Source: Flavobacteriales bacterium
Lineage (GTDB): Bacteria > Bacteroidota > Bacteroidia > Flavobacteriales > Schleiferiaceae
DNA: 64,000 nucleotides
NCBI GenBank assembly: GCA_017795025.1
Contig: CP051243.1
Span: 806,001-870,000, forward strand
Direction: 5' to 3'
The notes below the pieces were generated by a model. That model did not search any database. It was not told the DNA's origin and saw only the letters and a program-made list of their open reading frames with translations. This document shows positions 43,091 through 51,019 of the stretch, one piece after another. Numbering within the stretch: position 1 is the first letter of the stretch; every line of letters begins with the position of its first letter. The position numbers and the translations under genes were made by a program.

Positions 43091-45733
43091 TTGGGTCCTT
43101 CAACTCGTCAGATCGTCTTTTTATTAACGCTCCTTGTTGGCATTTCTGATAATTTGCTAGCACAAGAGGATACGAGTCAGGTGGTTCCAGCTGTCAAAGA
43201 CACTTTTGCCATCCCCGATCCAGTACCTAATAGTACCGATCCAAAGGCTACAGCTCAAAAGTCTGTTTTAGACTACGATATTGTATACGATGCTTTAGAT
43301 AGCATTCCGTCTTCCCCCGATAACAGTGTGATTGAGCTCTACAACCAAGCTGTTATTGAATATGGTGGGATGAAGATTGAAGCGGGATACATTCGGATAG
43401 AGTTCGAAAAGTCTGAAATCTACGCAACCGGATTAACGGACTCTAATGGCGTGATGACGCAAAAGCCCATTTTCACCGAGGCGGGAAAAACGTATCGAGC
43501 CGACGCCATGCGTTATAATTTCGAAACCGGAAAGGCCCGTATTAATAAGGTTATTACCCAGGAAGGTGAGGGCTTTTTACACGGTGAGAAGATTAAGAAA
43601 ACTGCAGGAGCCGCTTTTTTTGTTAAAAATGCCTCTTATACTACCTGTTCGCATGAGCATCCGCATTTTCGCATACGTACGCCGAAAGCTAAAGTGATAC
43701 CTGGCGAAAAGGTAGTGACACAGTTTGCTTTCTTGGAGCTTTTCGATATTCCAACTCCTTTAATGCTGCCCTTTGGCTTTTTCCCTACTACCGATAAACG
43801 GAAGTCGGGTATTATTATCCCCACCTATGGTTCTTCTCAGTTTCGTGGGTATTTTTTACAACGAGGCGGATTCTATTGGGCGGCCAGCGATTATTTCGAC
43901 TTAAGCTTAACGGGCGATATTTATACTAAAGGGGGCTATGGTTTGCAGGGGCAAACGGCTTATCGGGTGAGATACAAGTTTTCGGGAAATCTAAATGTGA
44001 ACTACAACTTACTTCGTTTCGGACGGGAAGAATTTGCCCCTTTTTTACCCGGAGCCTTTAACAATCAATCGGATTTCTCGATTCGCTGGAATCACAAGCA
44101 AGATGCCAAGGCCAATCCAAATTTCAATTTCAGTGCGAACGTTAATATTGCCACTTCGCAGTTTTTCCAAATTACCAGTATTAATCCCGATCAGGTTCTT
44201 CAAAACCGACTAAATTCCAGTGTGAGCTTTACCAAGCGTTGGGCTGGAAGACCATTTAACTTAAGCGTTACCCTTAACCACTCTCAAAACAACCGTACTC
44301 AGGATTTAACCTTAACCTTACCGAACATCAACTTTTCGGTTAATCGTTTTTTCCCATTCAAGAGTGAGGGGGGAATCGTAGGGAATAAAAAGTGGTACGA
44401 GGAAATCGGGATTACCTATACCTCTAATGCAAAGAATCAAATCCAAACTCGTTTGGATAAGCCGGTTTTTACCGAAACCGTTTTTCGCGACTCAAGTCGA
44501 ATGGGGATTCAGCATTCCATTCCCATTTCTGCCAACTATAAGGTGTTTAAGTTTTTCGTTTTTAATCCTAGTATTAACTACACCGAACGTTGGTATCCCA
44601 ATAAATTAGAGTTTGCTTTCGACTCAGCTAGCAATAGGGTAGTGGTGGTGGATACCATCAATGGTTTTTTTGCCAACCGTAACTTTAGCACCAATGCCCA
44701 GCTTTCTACCAAGTTATACGGTTTATGGCGCTACAAGGGCTTTTTAAGGGCAGTTCGCCATGTGATGACACCAAGGATTGGTTTCAATTTTCAACCGGAT
44801 TTTTCTACTCCCTTTTGGGGCTATTACGAAGAAATTCAGAGCGATACCTTAGGAAACACAACTTTAGTGAACCCTTATCGAAATGGGGTTTATGGCTCGG
44901 CTGGATCGGGGATGTCTGGTGCGATAACCTTTGGAATTCAAAATACCTTGGAAGCTAAGATTCGGGACCGATCGGATTCGACAGGCTTGAAAAAAATCAA
45001 AATCCTAGAGCGTTTTAGTGTGGATGGCAACCACAACCTGGCGGCAGAACAGTTTAAATGGAGCACCATTAGAGTGGCGGCATCCTCCTCGATGTTTGAT
45101 CGTTTGATCACGCTAAACTACAATGCCAGTTTAGACCCCTACGCCTACGATGAAACCTTAAATCAAAGGGTTAACGAATTCGCGATTAGTCAGGGTGGGC
45201 CTTTATTCCGGGTAACTTCTCAACGTTTTACAGCGGGTACGCGCTTGGATCCAAGAACTTTCGAGAGTAAGAAGAAGGATAAAGATAAAGACAAGGAGAA
45301 TAAGGATGATTCGGCTGATCCTACTACCGGTGCCGGAGCATTAGGTATTACCGAAGGCGATATTGATTACTACCGTTTGCCGGGATATGTTGACTTTAAT
45401 GTACCCTGGTCGGTGAATATGAATTACAACTTATCCTATAACAACTCGGGAGGAGGAGAACCCACCATTCGTCAATCGGTGGATATTTCGGGAGATATGG
45501 ATTTAACAGAGGGTTGGAAAATAGGTTTCCGCACGGGTTACGATATTGAAGCGCAAGATTTCACTTTTACTTCCTTCAACTTCTATCGCGATTTACACTG
45601 CTGGACCATGAGTTGCTCTTGGGTTCCATTTGGCTTTCAACAAACCTATATGCTCACCATTAGGGTGAAATCCAGCATTCTACAAGATCTCAAATTAGAA
45701 CGTCGCCGCGGAGTAGGAGATTTTCAGCGCTAA
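43091..45733 (+). CDS. LptD-like LPS assembly outer-membrane protein
   Basis: About 880 residues. The signal peptide is IVFLLTLLVGISDNLLAQ. An OstA-like beta-jellyroll start (SVIELYNQAVIEYGGMKIEAG, IRIEFEKSEIYATG) is followed by a cysteine-rich turn (TTCSHEHPHFRIRTP) and a large barrel with many aromatic strands. Bacteroidota LptD homologues have this layout. A Lys/Asp-rich stretch near residues 727-742 (KKKDKDKDKENK) is probably an exposed loop. I take TTG at 43091 because it falls between the -7 box and the signal peptide. LptE is not identified. Confidence 0.87.
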   Translation: MGPSTRQIVFLLTLLVGISDNLLAQEDTSQVVPAVKDTFAIPDPVPNSTDPKATAQKSVLDYDIVYDALDSIPSSPDNSVIELYNQAVIEYGGMKIEAGYIRIEFEKSEIYATGLTDSNGVMTQKPIFTEAGKTYRADAMRYNFETGKARINKVITQEGEGFLHGEKIKKTAGAAFFVKNASYTTCSHEHPHFRIRTPKAKVIPGEKVVTQFAFLELFDIPTPLMLPFGFFPTTDKRKSGIIIPTYGSSQFRGYFLQRGGFYWAASDYFDLSLTGDIYTKGGYGLQGQTAYRVRYKFSGNLNVNYNLLRFGREEFAPFLPGAFNNQSDFSIRWNHKQDAKANPNFNFSANVNIATSQFFQITSINPDQVLQNRLNSSVSFTKRWAGRPFNLSVTLNHSQNNRTQDLTLTLPNINFSVNRFFPFKSEGGIVGNKKWYEEIGITYTSNAKNQIQTRLDKPVFTETVFRDSSRMGIQHSIPISANYKVFKFFVFNPSINYTERWYPNKLEFAFDSASNRVVVVDTINGFFANRNFSTNAQLSTKLYGLWRYKGFLRAVRHVMTPRIGFNFQPDFSTPFWGYYEEIQSDTLGNTTLVNPYRNGVYGSAGSGMSGAITFGIQNTLEAKIRDRSDSTGLKKIKILERFSVDGNHNLAAEQFKWSTIRVAASSSMFDRLITLNYNASLDPYAYDETLNQRVNEFAISQGGPLFRVTSQRFTAGTRLDPRTFESKKKDKDKDKENKDDSADPTTGAGALGITEGDIDYYRLPGYVDFNVPWSVNMNYNLSYNNSGGGEPTIRQSVDISGDMDLTEGWKIGFRTGYDIEAQDFTFTSFNFYRDLHCWTMSCSWVPFGFQQTYMLTIRVKSSILQDLKLERRRGVGDFQR

Positions 45734-45736
45734 GAA

Positions 45737-46267
45737 TTATACCGGCTTTCCTTCGTAGGTATCGTACTCCAGCTCCTTGCGCTTAAAGCCGATTTCTTCA
45801 TTCACATAAACCCTACAAGAGTCGATCGGCTTAATGTAAAGATGCAAAGTCATGGCACGAACCTCACCCGTATTGTGCAAACTGTGAAAGCCCATAGTAT
45901 CGTGCATATAGCTAACTTCCCCTTCGTTCATTACCGCCTCTTGGGTTTCTTCAATTTCGGTTTTAGAACCTTGCCTAAAATCGAACCTTTTTTCGATTAC
46001 ACTTCCTTGAAGATTGTATACCCAGCATTCCTCGTTGTTATGGCAATGTACGGGTGTATCCTGACCAGGTTCCCAGCATAATAAAATGAGCTCGTACTCC
46101 TCACTTCGACTTACGCAATTTCGGGTATAATGATCTTTACTCCAGTAGGCATACTCTTCAAAATCCTCCGGTTGGAGTTCCATACCATGACTAATTTCAA
46201 CGAACTCGTTTCCGGAACATTCCGGTAGAATTTCGAGGAGCTCCTCTACACTGCTAATAGCTTGCAC
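45737..46267 (-). CDS. Cysteine dioxygenase
   Basis: 176-residue cupin that oxidises L-cysteine to cysteine sulfinate. The Fe ligands are in PVHCHNNEECWVY (H-x-H plus a Cys at the crosslink position) and MGFHSLHNTG; LHLYIKPIDSCRVYV carries the conserved tyrosine region that, with the Cys, forms the Cys-Tyr cofactor in animal enzymes. GTG start at 46267. It is divergent from a cysteine-sulfinate-type decarboxylase, which supports the substrate. Its 3' end is three bases from the LptD-like stop. Confidence 0.93.
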   Translation of the reverse strand: MQAISSVEELLEILPECSGNEFVEISHGMELQPEDFEEYAYWSKDHYTRNCVSRSEEYELILLCWEPGQDTPVHCHNNEECWVYNLQGSVIEKRFDFRQGSKTEIEETQEAVMNEGEVSYMHDTMGFHSLHNTGEVRAMTLHLYIKPIDSCRVYVNEEIGFKRKELEYDTYEGKPV

Positions 46268-46281
46268 TTGTACCTGTTTTT

Positions 46282-46325
46282 TCCGAAGTGTGAATTTGAT
46301 TAAAAATCATTAAAAAAACTTCGGA
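46282..46325. repeat. Nested inverted repeat in the cdo/decarboxylase divergent promoter
   Basis: Outer arms TCCGAAGT (46282-46289) and ACTTCGGA (46318-46325) are perfect inverted repeats with 28 bases between. An inner repeat TGATT-AAA-AATCA (46297-46309) has almost the same centre (46303). It could be a dyad operator for both genes or a hairpin in the cysteine dioxygenase leader, 15-58 bases before its GTG. Confidence 0.55.
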
Positions 46326-46399
46326 TTTTGTCTAAGAATCCTCAAAACTAGGGCATTTTTAAGCGAAAATGAAGGATTTCTATGCAAAATTTAAAAACT

Positions 46400-46407
46400 T
46401 ACCTTTG
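46400..46407 (+). promoter_or_regulatory. Putative -7 box of the decarboxylase gene
   Basis: TACCTTTG matches TAnnTTTG and ends 24 bases before the ATG at 46432. Transcription from it starts after the in-frame ATG at 46369, so the longer start would be excluded. Confidence 0.42.
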
Positions 46408-46431
46408 CCTGTATTTCCACAAAAAATATCC

Positions 46432-47802
46432 ATGAATCATGATTTAGACCTCTTTCGAAGTTTAGTAGAAACTTTATTGGAAGAGGAAAAAAAGGAGCCG
46501 GTATTAGAGCCTGAAGCACCGGAAGTATTATTTGAAAGACTCCAAATCCAGCTGTCAGAGCAGGGTATAAGCGATCAAGACTTCGCACAAATTCTTAAAG
46601 ACCTTATTCTCAGCACCCCGCGGACTGCTACCCGCAAGTTTTTTAATCAGCTTTTCGGGGGACGCAATAGCAAGGCCACTTTAGGTGACCTATTGGCTGT
46701 TATTTTAAATAATAGCATGTATACTTATAAAGTAGGTGGTCCGATGGTTGGGGTAGAGAAAGAAGTGCTGCGCCAAAGTGCACAGCTTTTAGGTTACCCA
46801 GCTACGGCTGATGGAACTCTTGCACCTGGGGGCTCAATGACCAACTTTATGGCCATGCTCATGGCTCGGGATAAAGTGAAAGCTTCCATTCGCAGTAGTG
46901 GTTTTGCGGGGGAAAAACTTTGTTTGTACACCTCTAAGGAATCGCATTACTCTATTCCTAAGAATGCAGCCTTTATGGGCGTGGGTCGAGATCATATTCG
47001 TTATGTGGAAAGTGACGATTATGGACGAATGCGCATGGACCGACTACGTGAGGCCATTGCTCGAGATCGAGAAAATGGTTTACAACCGTTTTTAGTGATT
47101 GGCACGGCGGGAACCACGGTAATGGGTGCCTTTGATCCCATGGACGAAATTGCCAATATCTGCGAAGCCGAGGGTCTTTGGTTTCATGTAGATGGCGCCT
47201 ACTGTGGTAGTGTGATCTTCAGCAAAAAATATAAAGGCTTAGTTAAGGGAGCAGAGCGCGCAGATAGCTTTAGTTATAACGCCCATAAAATGCTTGGGAC
47301 GCCCTTATCTTGCTCCTTAATTTTGGTAAAAGATAAACGCTGGCTCTATGAAAGTTTTGCCAATGATGCGGATTATCTATACCAAACCGATGGAGACGAT
47401 TATAACCTCGGGAAAACTTCCTTACAATGCGGGCGTCGTAATGATGCCTTAAAGTTTTGGACGCTCTGGAAATCAGTTGGAACGGAAGGTTTAGCTGCAA
47501 TTGTAGATAAACAATTCGAATTAGCGGATTATGCTTTAAAGTATGTACAGTCCAATCCGGATTATACGGTTTACAGTTACGAAAACTCCTTGGGAATTTG
47601 TTTCAATTACAAAGACCTTCCCGCTGATGTGCTTTGTAATCAACTATATGAGGCCGGAGAGTTGATGGTCGGTTACGGTCAGTTTAAGGATCAGGAGTTT
47701 GTTCGTTTAGTTACCGTTAATGCCGGGAATGAAACTTCCGACATTGATCAGTTCTTTAAGCAAATGGAAGAATTTGCGAATAAAATCGAAAATCTAGTTT
47801 AA
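46432..47802 (+). CDS. PLP-dependent group II decarboxylase, likely cysteine sulfinate decarboxylase
   Basis: 456 residues. The cofactor lysine is in SYNAHKMLGTPLSC, the Asp in WFHVDGAYCGSVIF, and the substrate/PLP histidine in KESHYSIPKNAAF; GTLAPGGSMTNFMAML is the family glycine block. Group II members act on glutamate, aspartate, cysteine sulfinate and aromatic amino acids. The divergent cysteine dioxygenase gene makes cysteine sulfinate the best guess, giving hypotaurine. I start at 46432 (MNHDLDLFRSLVE); a longer frame from 46369 would precede the -7 box. The symporter gene follows after two bases. Confidence 0.83.
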   Translation: MNHDLDLFRSLVETLLEEEKKEPVLEPEAPEVLFERLQIQLSEQGISDQDFAQILKDLILSTPRTATRKFFNQLFGGRNSKATLGDLLAVILNNSMYTYKVGGPMVGVEKEVLRQSAQLLGYPATADGTLAPGGSMTNFMAMLMARDKVKASIRSSGFAGEKLCLYTSKESHYSIPKNAAFMGVGRDHIRYVESDDYGRMRMDRLREAIARDRENGLQPFLVIGTAGTTVMGAFDPMDEIANICEAEGLWFHVDGAYCGSVIFSKKYKGLVKGAERADSFSYNAHKMLGTPLSCSLILVKDKRWLYESFANDADYLYQTDGDDYNLGKTSLQCGRRNDALKFWTLWKSVGTEGLAAIVDKQFELADYALKYVQSNPDYTVYSYENSLGICFNYKDLPADVLCNQLYEAGELMVGYGQFKDQEFVRLVTVNAGNETSDIDQFFKQMEEFANKIENLV

Positions 47803-47804
47803 AG

Positions 47805-49301
47805 GTGTTTACCAACTTAATTGTCCTTGGGATTTACTTCGCCATTTTATTTGGAATCGGTATTGCCGCTTCGAGGCGAATAAAAAACATGGACGATTAT
47901 TACGCTGGTGGTAAAAGCTTAGGCTATTGGATGGTGGCTTTTTCGGCCCGAGCTACTGGCGAATCCGGTTGGTTACTGATAGGTTTAACCGCCATGGGGG
48001 CCTTGGCCGGAGTTTCGGCCTATTGGGTCGTGGCGGGCGAAGTTTTAGGAGTGGCGGTATCTTGGTTTTTTATGGCTAAGCCCTTTAAACGGCTCACCGA
48101 CAAATACGATTCGCTTACCATTCCAGATTTCCTTGAAAGTCATTTTGGAAGCAAAACGCACACCCTCCGTACGGTAGCCGCCTTATGTCTTTCCAGCTTT
48201 GTAATCATCTACGTAAGTGCCCAAATCGATATTACCGGTAAGGCCTTCGAAACCTTCTTAAACCTCAATTACTTTACCGGAGCCTTATTGGGCTTTTTAA
48301 TTGTGGTTGCCTACATTTTTATTGGTGGATTTTTAGCCGTAGTCTGGTCCGATTTCTTTCAAGGAATGCTCATGTTTATAGGATTACTGGCTTTGCCAGT
48401 GGTAGCCTATTTTTCTTGGGATAATCGTGCAGAACTATTTGATCGGCTACAGGCGATTGACCCCAGTCTTTTAGAACCAATGGGAGCTACCAGCGACCCT
48501 TGGATGCAAACCGCTACAATGCTAGGCTTTGCCTTTATCGGACTGGGTTTTTTAGGTTCCCCACAAGTATATGCACGCTTTATTTCGGTACGCGATACCA
48601 AGGAAATTGATAAAGGGCGTTGGGTGGCCATAGTATTCACCCTTATTAGTGATGCCGCAGCCGTGAGTATAGGTTTACTGGCGCGCGCACTTTTTACCGA
48701 TGTAGGTGCAGATCCTGAGCTAGCTCTAGGGATGAATGGGGAAGACACTTTAATGGTGCTCCTAAAGGATACTTTCCCAGCGATAATCATCGCCATTTAC
48801 ATTGCGATTATCTTATCCGCAATTATGTCCACCATTGATTCGCTCTTGGTAGTCGCCTCCTCTGCTATTGTAAGAGACCTCTATCAAAAGGTGTTTCACC
48901 CGGATATTAGTAGCGAAAAACTCACTAAGCTATCTTCCTATATTACTTTAGGAAATGCCATGTTAGCCTTGGGTTTGGCTATGATGGTGGCGATTAATGT
49001 GCCCGGAAGAACGGTATTTTGGTTTACGATTTTCGGCTGGTCAGGCATTGCGGCTACCTTTTGTCCCATGATTATCATGTCCCTATTTTGGAAGGGCTTT
49101 GAAGAGAAGGGAGCTTTGGCTGCAATGATCAGTGGTTTCCTAGCGGTGCCTTTCTTTAAGTTTTACGTTCAGGAATTACCGAATATTGGCCCTTACTTCG
49201 AAAAGTTAGACGTGATGGGTCCGGCCTTTGCAGTATCCTTTATAATCGGAATTATCGTGAGCTTGGTTTTTGGTCTAAAAAAGGCCAATGCTAATTCTTA
49301 G
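47805..49301 (+). CDS. Sodium:solute symporter (PutP-like)
   Basis: 498-residue SSS-family transporter with about 13 membrane helices. The start IYFAILFGIGIAASRRIKNM and SLGYWMVAFSARATGESGWL, and later VWSDFFQGMLMFIG, LSAIMSTIDSLLVVASSAIV, resemble Na+/proline symporters. GTG start two bases after the decarboxylase stop, so it is in the same operon. Proline is the family default; uptake or release of an amino-sulfonate or hypotaurine-like solute is suggested by the context but not shown. The 3' end overlaps the convergent gene by 11 bases. Confidence 0.9.
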   Translation: MFTNLIVLGIYFAILFGIGIAASRRIKNMDDYYAGGKSLGYWMVAFSARATGESGWLLIGLTAMGALAGVSAYWVVAGEVLGVAVSWFFMAKPFKRLTDKYDSLTIPDFLESHFGSKTHTLRTVAALCLSSFVIIYVSAQIDITGKAFETFLNLNYFTGALLGFLIVVAYIFIGGFLAVVWSDFFQGMLMFIGLLALPVVAYFSWDNRAELFDRLQAIDPSLLEPMGATSDPWMQTATMLGFAFIGLGFLGSPQVYARFISVRDTKEIDKGRWVAIVFTLISDAAAVSIGLLARALFTDVGADPELALGMNGEDTLMVLLKDTFPAIIIAIYIAIILSAIMSTIDSLLVVASSAIVRDLYQKVFHPDISSEKLTKLSSYITLGNAMLALGLAMMVAINVPGRTVFWFTIFGWSGIAATFCPMIIMSLFWKGFEEKGALAAMISGFLAVPFFKFYVQELPNIGPYFEKLDVMGPAFAVSFIIGIIVSLVFGLKKANANS

Positions 49302-50151
49302 AATAGTACTCTTCTCGTTTCTTTGCTCGACCAGGTGCGGCCTGAAGTTGGCCGTTTTTAAAGATGAAATACTCCCACTCTAGAAAGCGCTTGTAGCCTT
49401 GTGGCGTGTCGTCCAAAAAGTCGTCGGTATGACGAATGACCAAGTTTGCTTCACCTTTAATATCACATGGGAAAATAAAGGTGCTTCCGCCGCTAGCCCA
49501 GGCGTCAGCAGTTCCTAGAGCACTGTAAACAGGGCTAAATTCCTTACCATCCCAAAAGATGTAATAGTCACCGGTGCTGCAACCACAGCCACCTTCGCAG
49601 GGGAGGTGCCAGGTGATGATATCATCGAGCTTTAAGCCGCAAGGTCCTTTACTGCTAGGAGGCCAAAAATCAGGATTGTAAGGGAATTCTTTTTTGGCAA
49701 GCAGTTGCCCATTCCGCACGGCACGAATTTGAGCAAGGTAGTTTGGATATTTTCCGGTGTCGAGCACGCGCGATAAACCATAATAGAATTTCACCGCACC
49801 GTCGGCATGACTACCAAAGGCGCAAAAAGCAATAAATCCACCCCAGATATAACCACTTTGATTGTCGTAGCTGATGCGATACCAATTGGATATTACTCCA
49901 TTTAAGGTGTCTCTTTTCCCACTACGATCATCGATTACAAGGGCCTGTCCAATGCGCATTAAGTTTAAAGCTGTGCTTTGCCGATCGGCTGATTTACGAA
50001 GTATTACACTGTCGGCAAGTAAATAGTGAAGGGGGCGAGCTTCGGGATGTGTATAATTTTCCAAATAGCTTGGATTGAACATTGGAGTTTCAATCTGAGC
50101 TTGGAGGCTTAAGGTTAAAAAAAGAAAAATGAAGAAAGGAGTCTTCTTCAA
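49291..50151 (-). CDS. Secreted SH3-like domain protein
   Basis: About 286 residues with a signal peptide (KTPFFIFLFLTLSLQAQ). Residues after this include a bacterial SH3-like stretch (VILRKSADRQSTALNLMRIGQ ... GYIWGGFIA) and a later Cys-rich segment (KGPCGLKLDD, PCEGGCGCSTGDYY). No catalytic motif is clear. The frame is open from 50196, but the signal peptide begins after a TTG at 50151, which also falls after the upstream stop at 50174. It is the last gene of the three-gene unit with the coiled-coil/sensor pair. Confidence 0.75.
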   Translation of the reverse strand: MKKTPFFIFLFLTLSLQAQIETPMFNPSYLENYTHPEARPLHYLLADSVILRKSADRQSTALNLMRIGQALVIDDRSGKRDTLNGVISNWYRISYDNQSGYIWGGFIAFCAFGSHADGAVKFYYGLSRVLDTGKYPNYLAQIRAVRNGQLLAKKEFPYNPDFWPPSSKGPCGLKLDDIITWHLPCEGGCGCSTGDYYIFWDGKEFSPVYSALGTADAWASGGSTFIFPCDIKGEANLVIRHTDDFLDDTPQGYKRFLEWEYFIFKNGQLQAAPGRAKKREEYYSKN

Positions 50152-50173
50152 AATGAGGACTCGTTTCGATGGG

Positions 50174-51019
50174 CTATTTCTTTCCCACATGGGCAAAGGT
50201 TTGACCTAAAAGTCGAATACACAGTTTAGAGTTGTAATCGAAATCACCGGGATGCATTTCAGGGAGCATCATCTTCGCAAAATCCATAACCGTATCCTCT
50301 AATCGGTTCATATAGTCTTTATCGGGCATACCGGAAACGGTTACCGCTATAGAGATTCGCTTGAAGGTAATAAGGTAGATTTTATAGCCGTTAAAGTCGA
50401 CCCAATCTAAGGCCTGTCCATTGCGAAGCACGGCATCTTCTACCATGCGACGAATGGTGTCCAACATTAAAGAGGTCACTTCATGATCGTCAACGGCATT
50501 GTAACGGCTGCGCATCCCAAGTAGGTTACGCGCCTCATTTTCAAGTACAAAGATGTCGCTGATTTGCACTTTCTCTGCCCGCTTAGCTTCTTCAATTTCT
50601 TTCTCCTCCGGATTGAAGGTCAGATTGTCGCGATCTCGATAAAGTTCGGTGGGGTCCTTCAGCTTATTGATTTTCCCGAAGCCCAGACGTTCTTTCCAGG
50701 AGCGGAAGCGATTGCTAAAATGATTGCCAATCATATCCTCCACGATAGGAGAGAGCACCGCTTTCATTTTATCTGGATTCTCCGAAATTTCCTTTTCGAG
50801 GGTTTGATAGAATAGATGTCCAAATTCCTTGGGGAAGTCGCGACGGAATCGCATGAACCAATCCACCAAAATAGGCTCCATGTTCTGCTCCATCTTTTCC
50901 CGCACCTTTATCTCATCCTCCAATCGCTGAAGGTCAGATTCATGGGCATCTTGCTGGGCACGCTCTTCACGAAGGAGGAGGTCCTTTAAAATCTCTAAGC
51001 TATTTGGCTTCTCACTCAT
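50174..51019 (-). CDS. Sensor-like protein related to the non-OmpA part of OmpA-family proteins
   Basis: 281 soluble residues with no signal peptide. After a charged helix come PILVDWFMRFRRDFPKEFGH, SPIVEDMIGNHFSNRFRSWKE and a C-terminal alpha-beta region (ISDIFVLENEARNLLGMRS, VTSLMLDTIRRMVEDAV, YKIYLITFKRISIAVTVSG). The order resembles the cytoplasmic region of some OmpA-family proteins of cyanobacteria and proteobacteria (PIIGPAIRKAI..., then a roadblock-like sensor with FLIH, GLLL, LVSAMLTAI), but the OmpA domain is missing. Similarity is from memory and unverified. It overlaps the coiled-coil gene by 8 bases. Confidence 0.7.
   Translation of the reverse strand: MSEKPNSLEILKDLLLREERAQQDAHESDLQRLEDEIKVREKMEQNMEPILVDWFMRFRRDFPKEFGHLFYQTLEKEISENPDKMKAVLSPIVEDMIGNHFSNRFRSWKERLGFGKINKLKDPTELYRDRDNLTFNPEEKEIEEAKRAEKVQISDIFVLENEARNLLGMRSRYNAVDDHEVTSLMLDTIRRMVEDAVLRNGQALDWVDFNGYKIYLITFKRISIAVTVSGMPDKDYMNRLEDTVMDFAKMMLPEMHPGDFDYNSKLCIRLLGQTFAHVGKK

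Noticed and set aside
46369-46431. Starting the decarboxylase at the ATG at 46369
   Set aside because: The extra 21 residues do not look like the family and a TAnnTTTG box lies inside this stretch (46400-46407).
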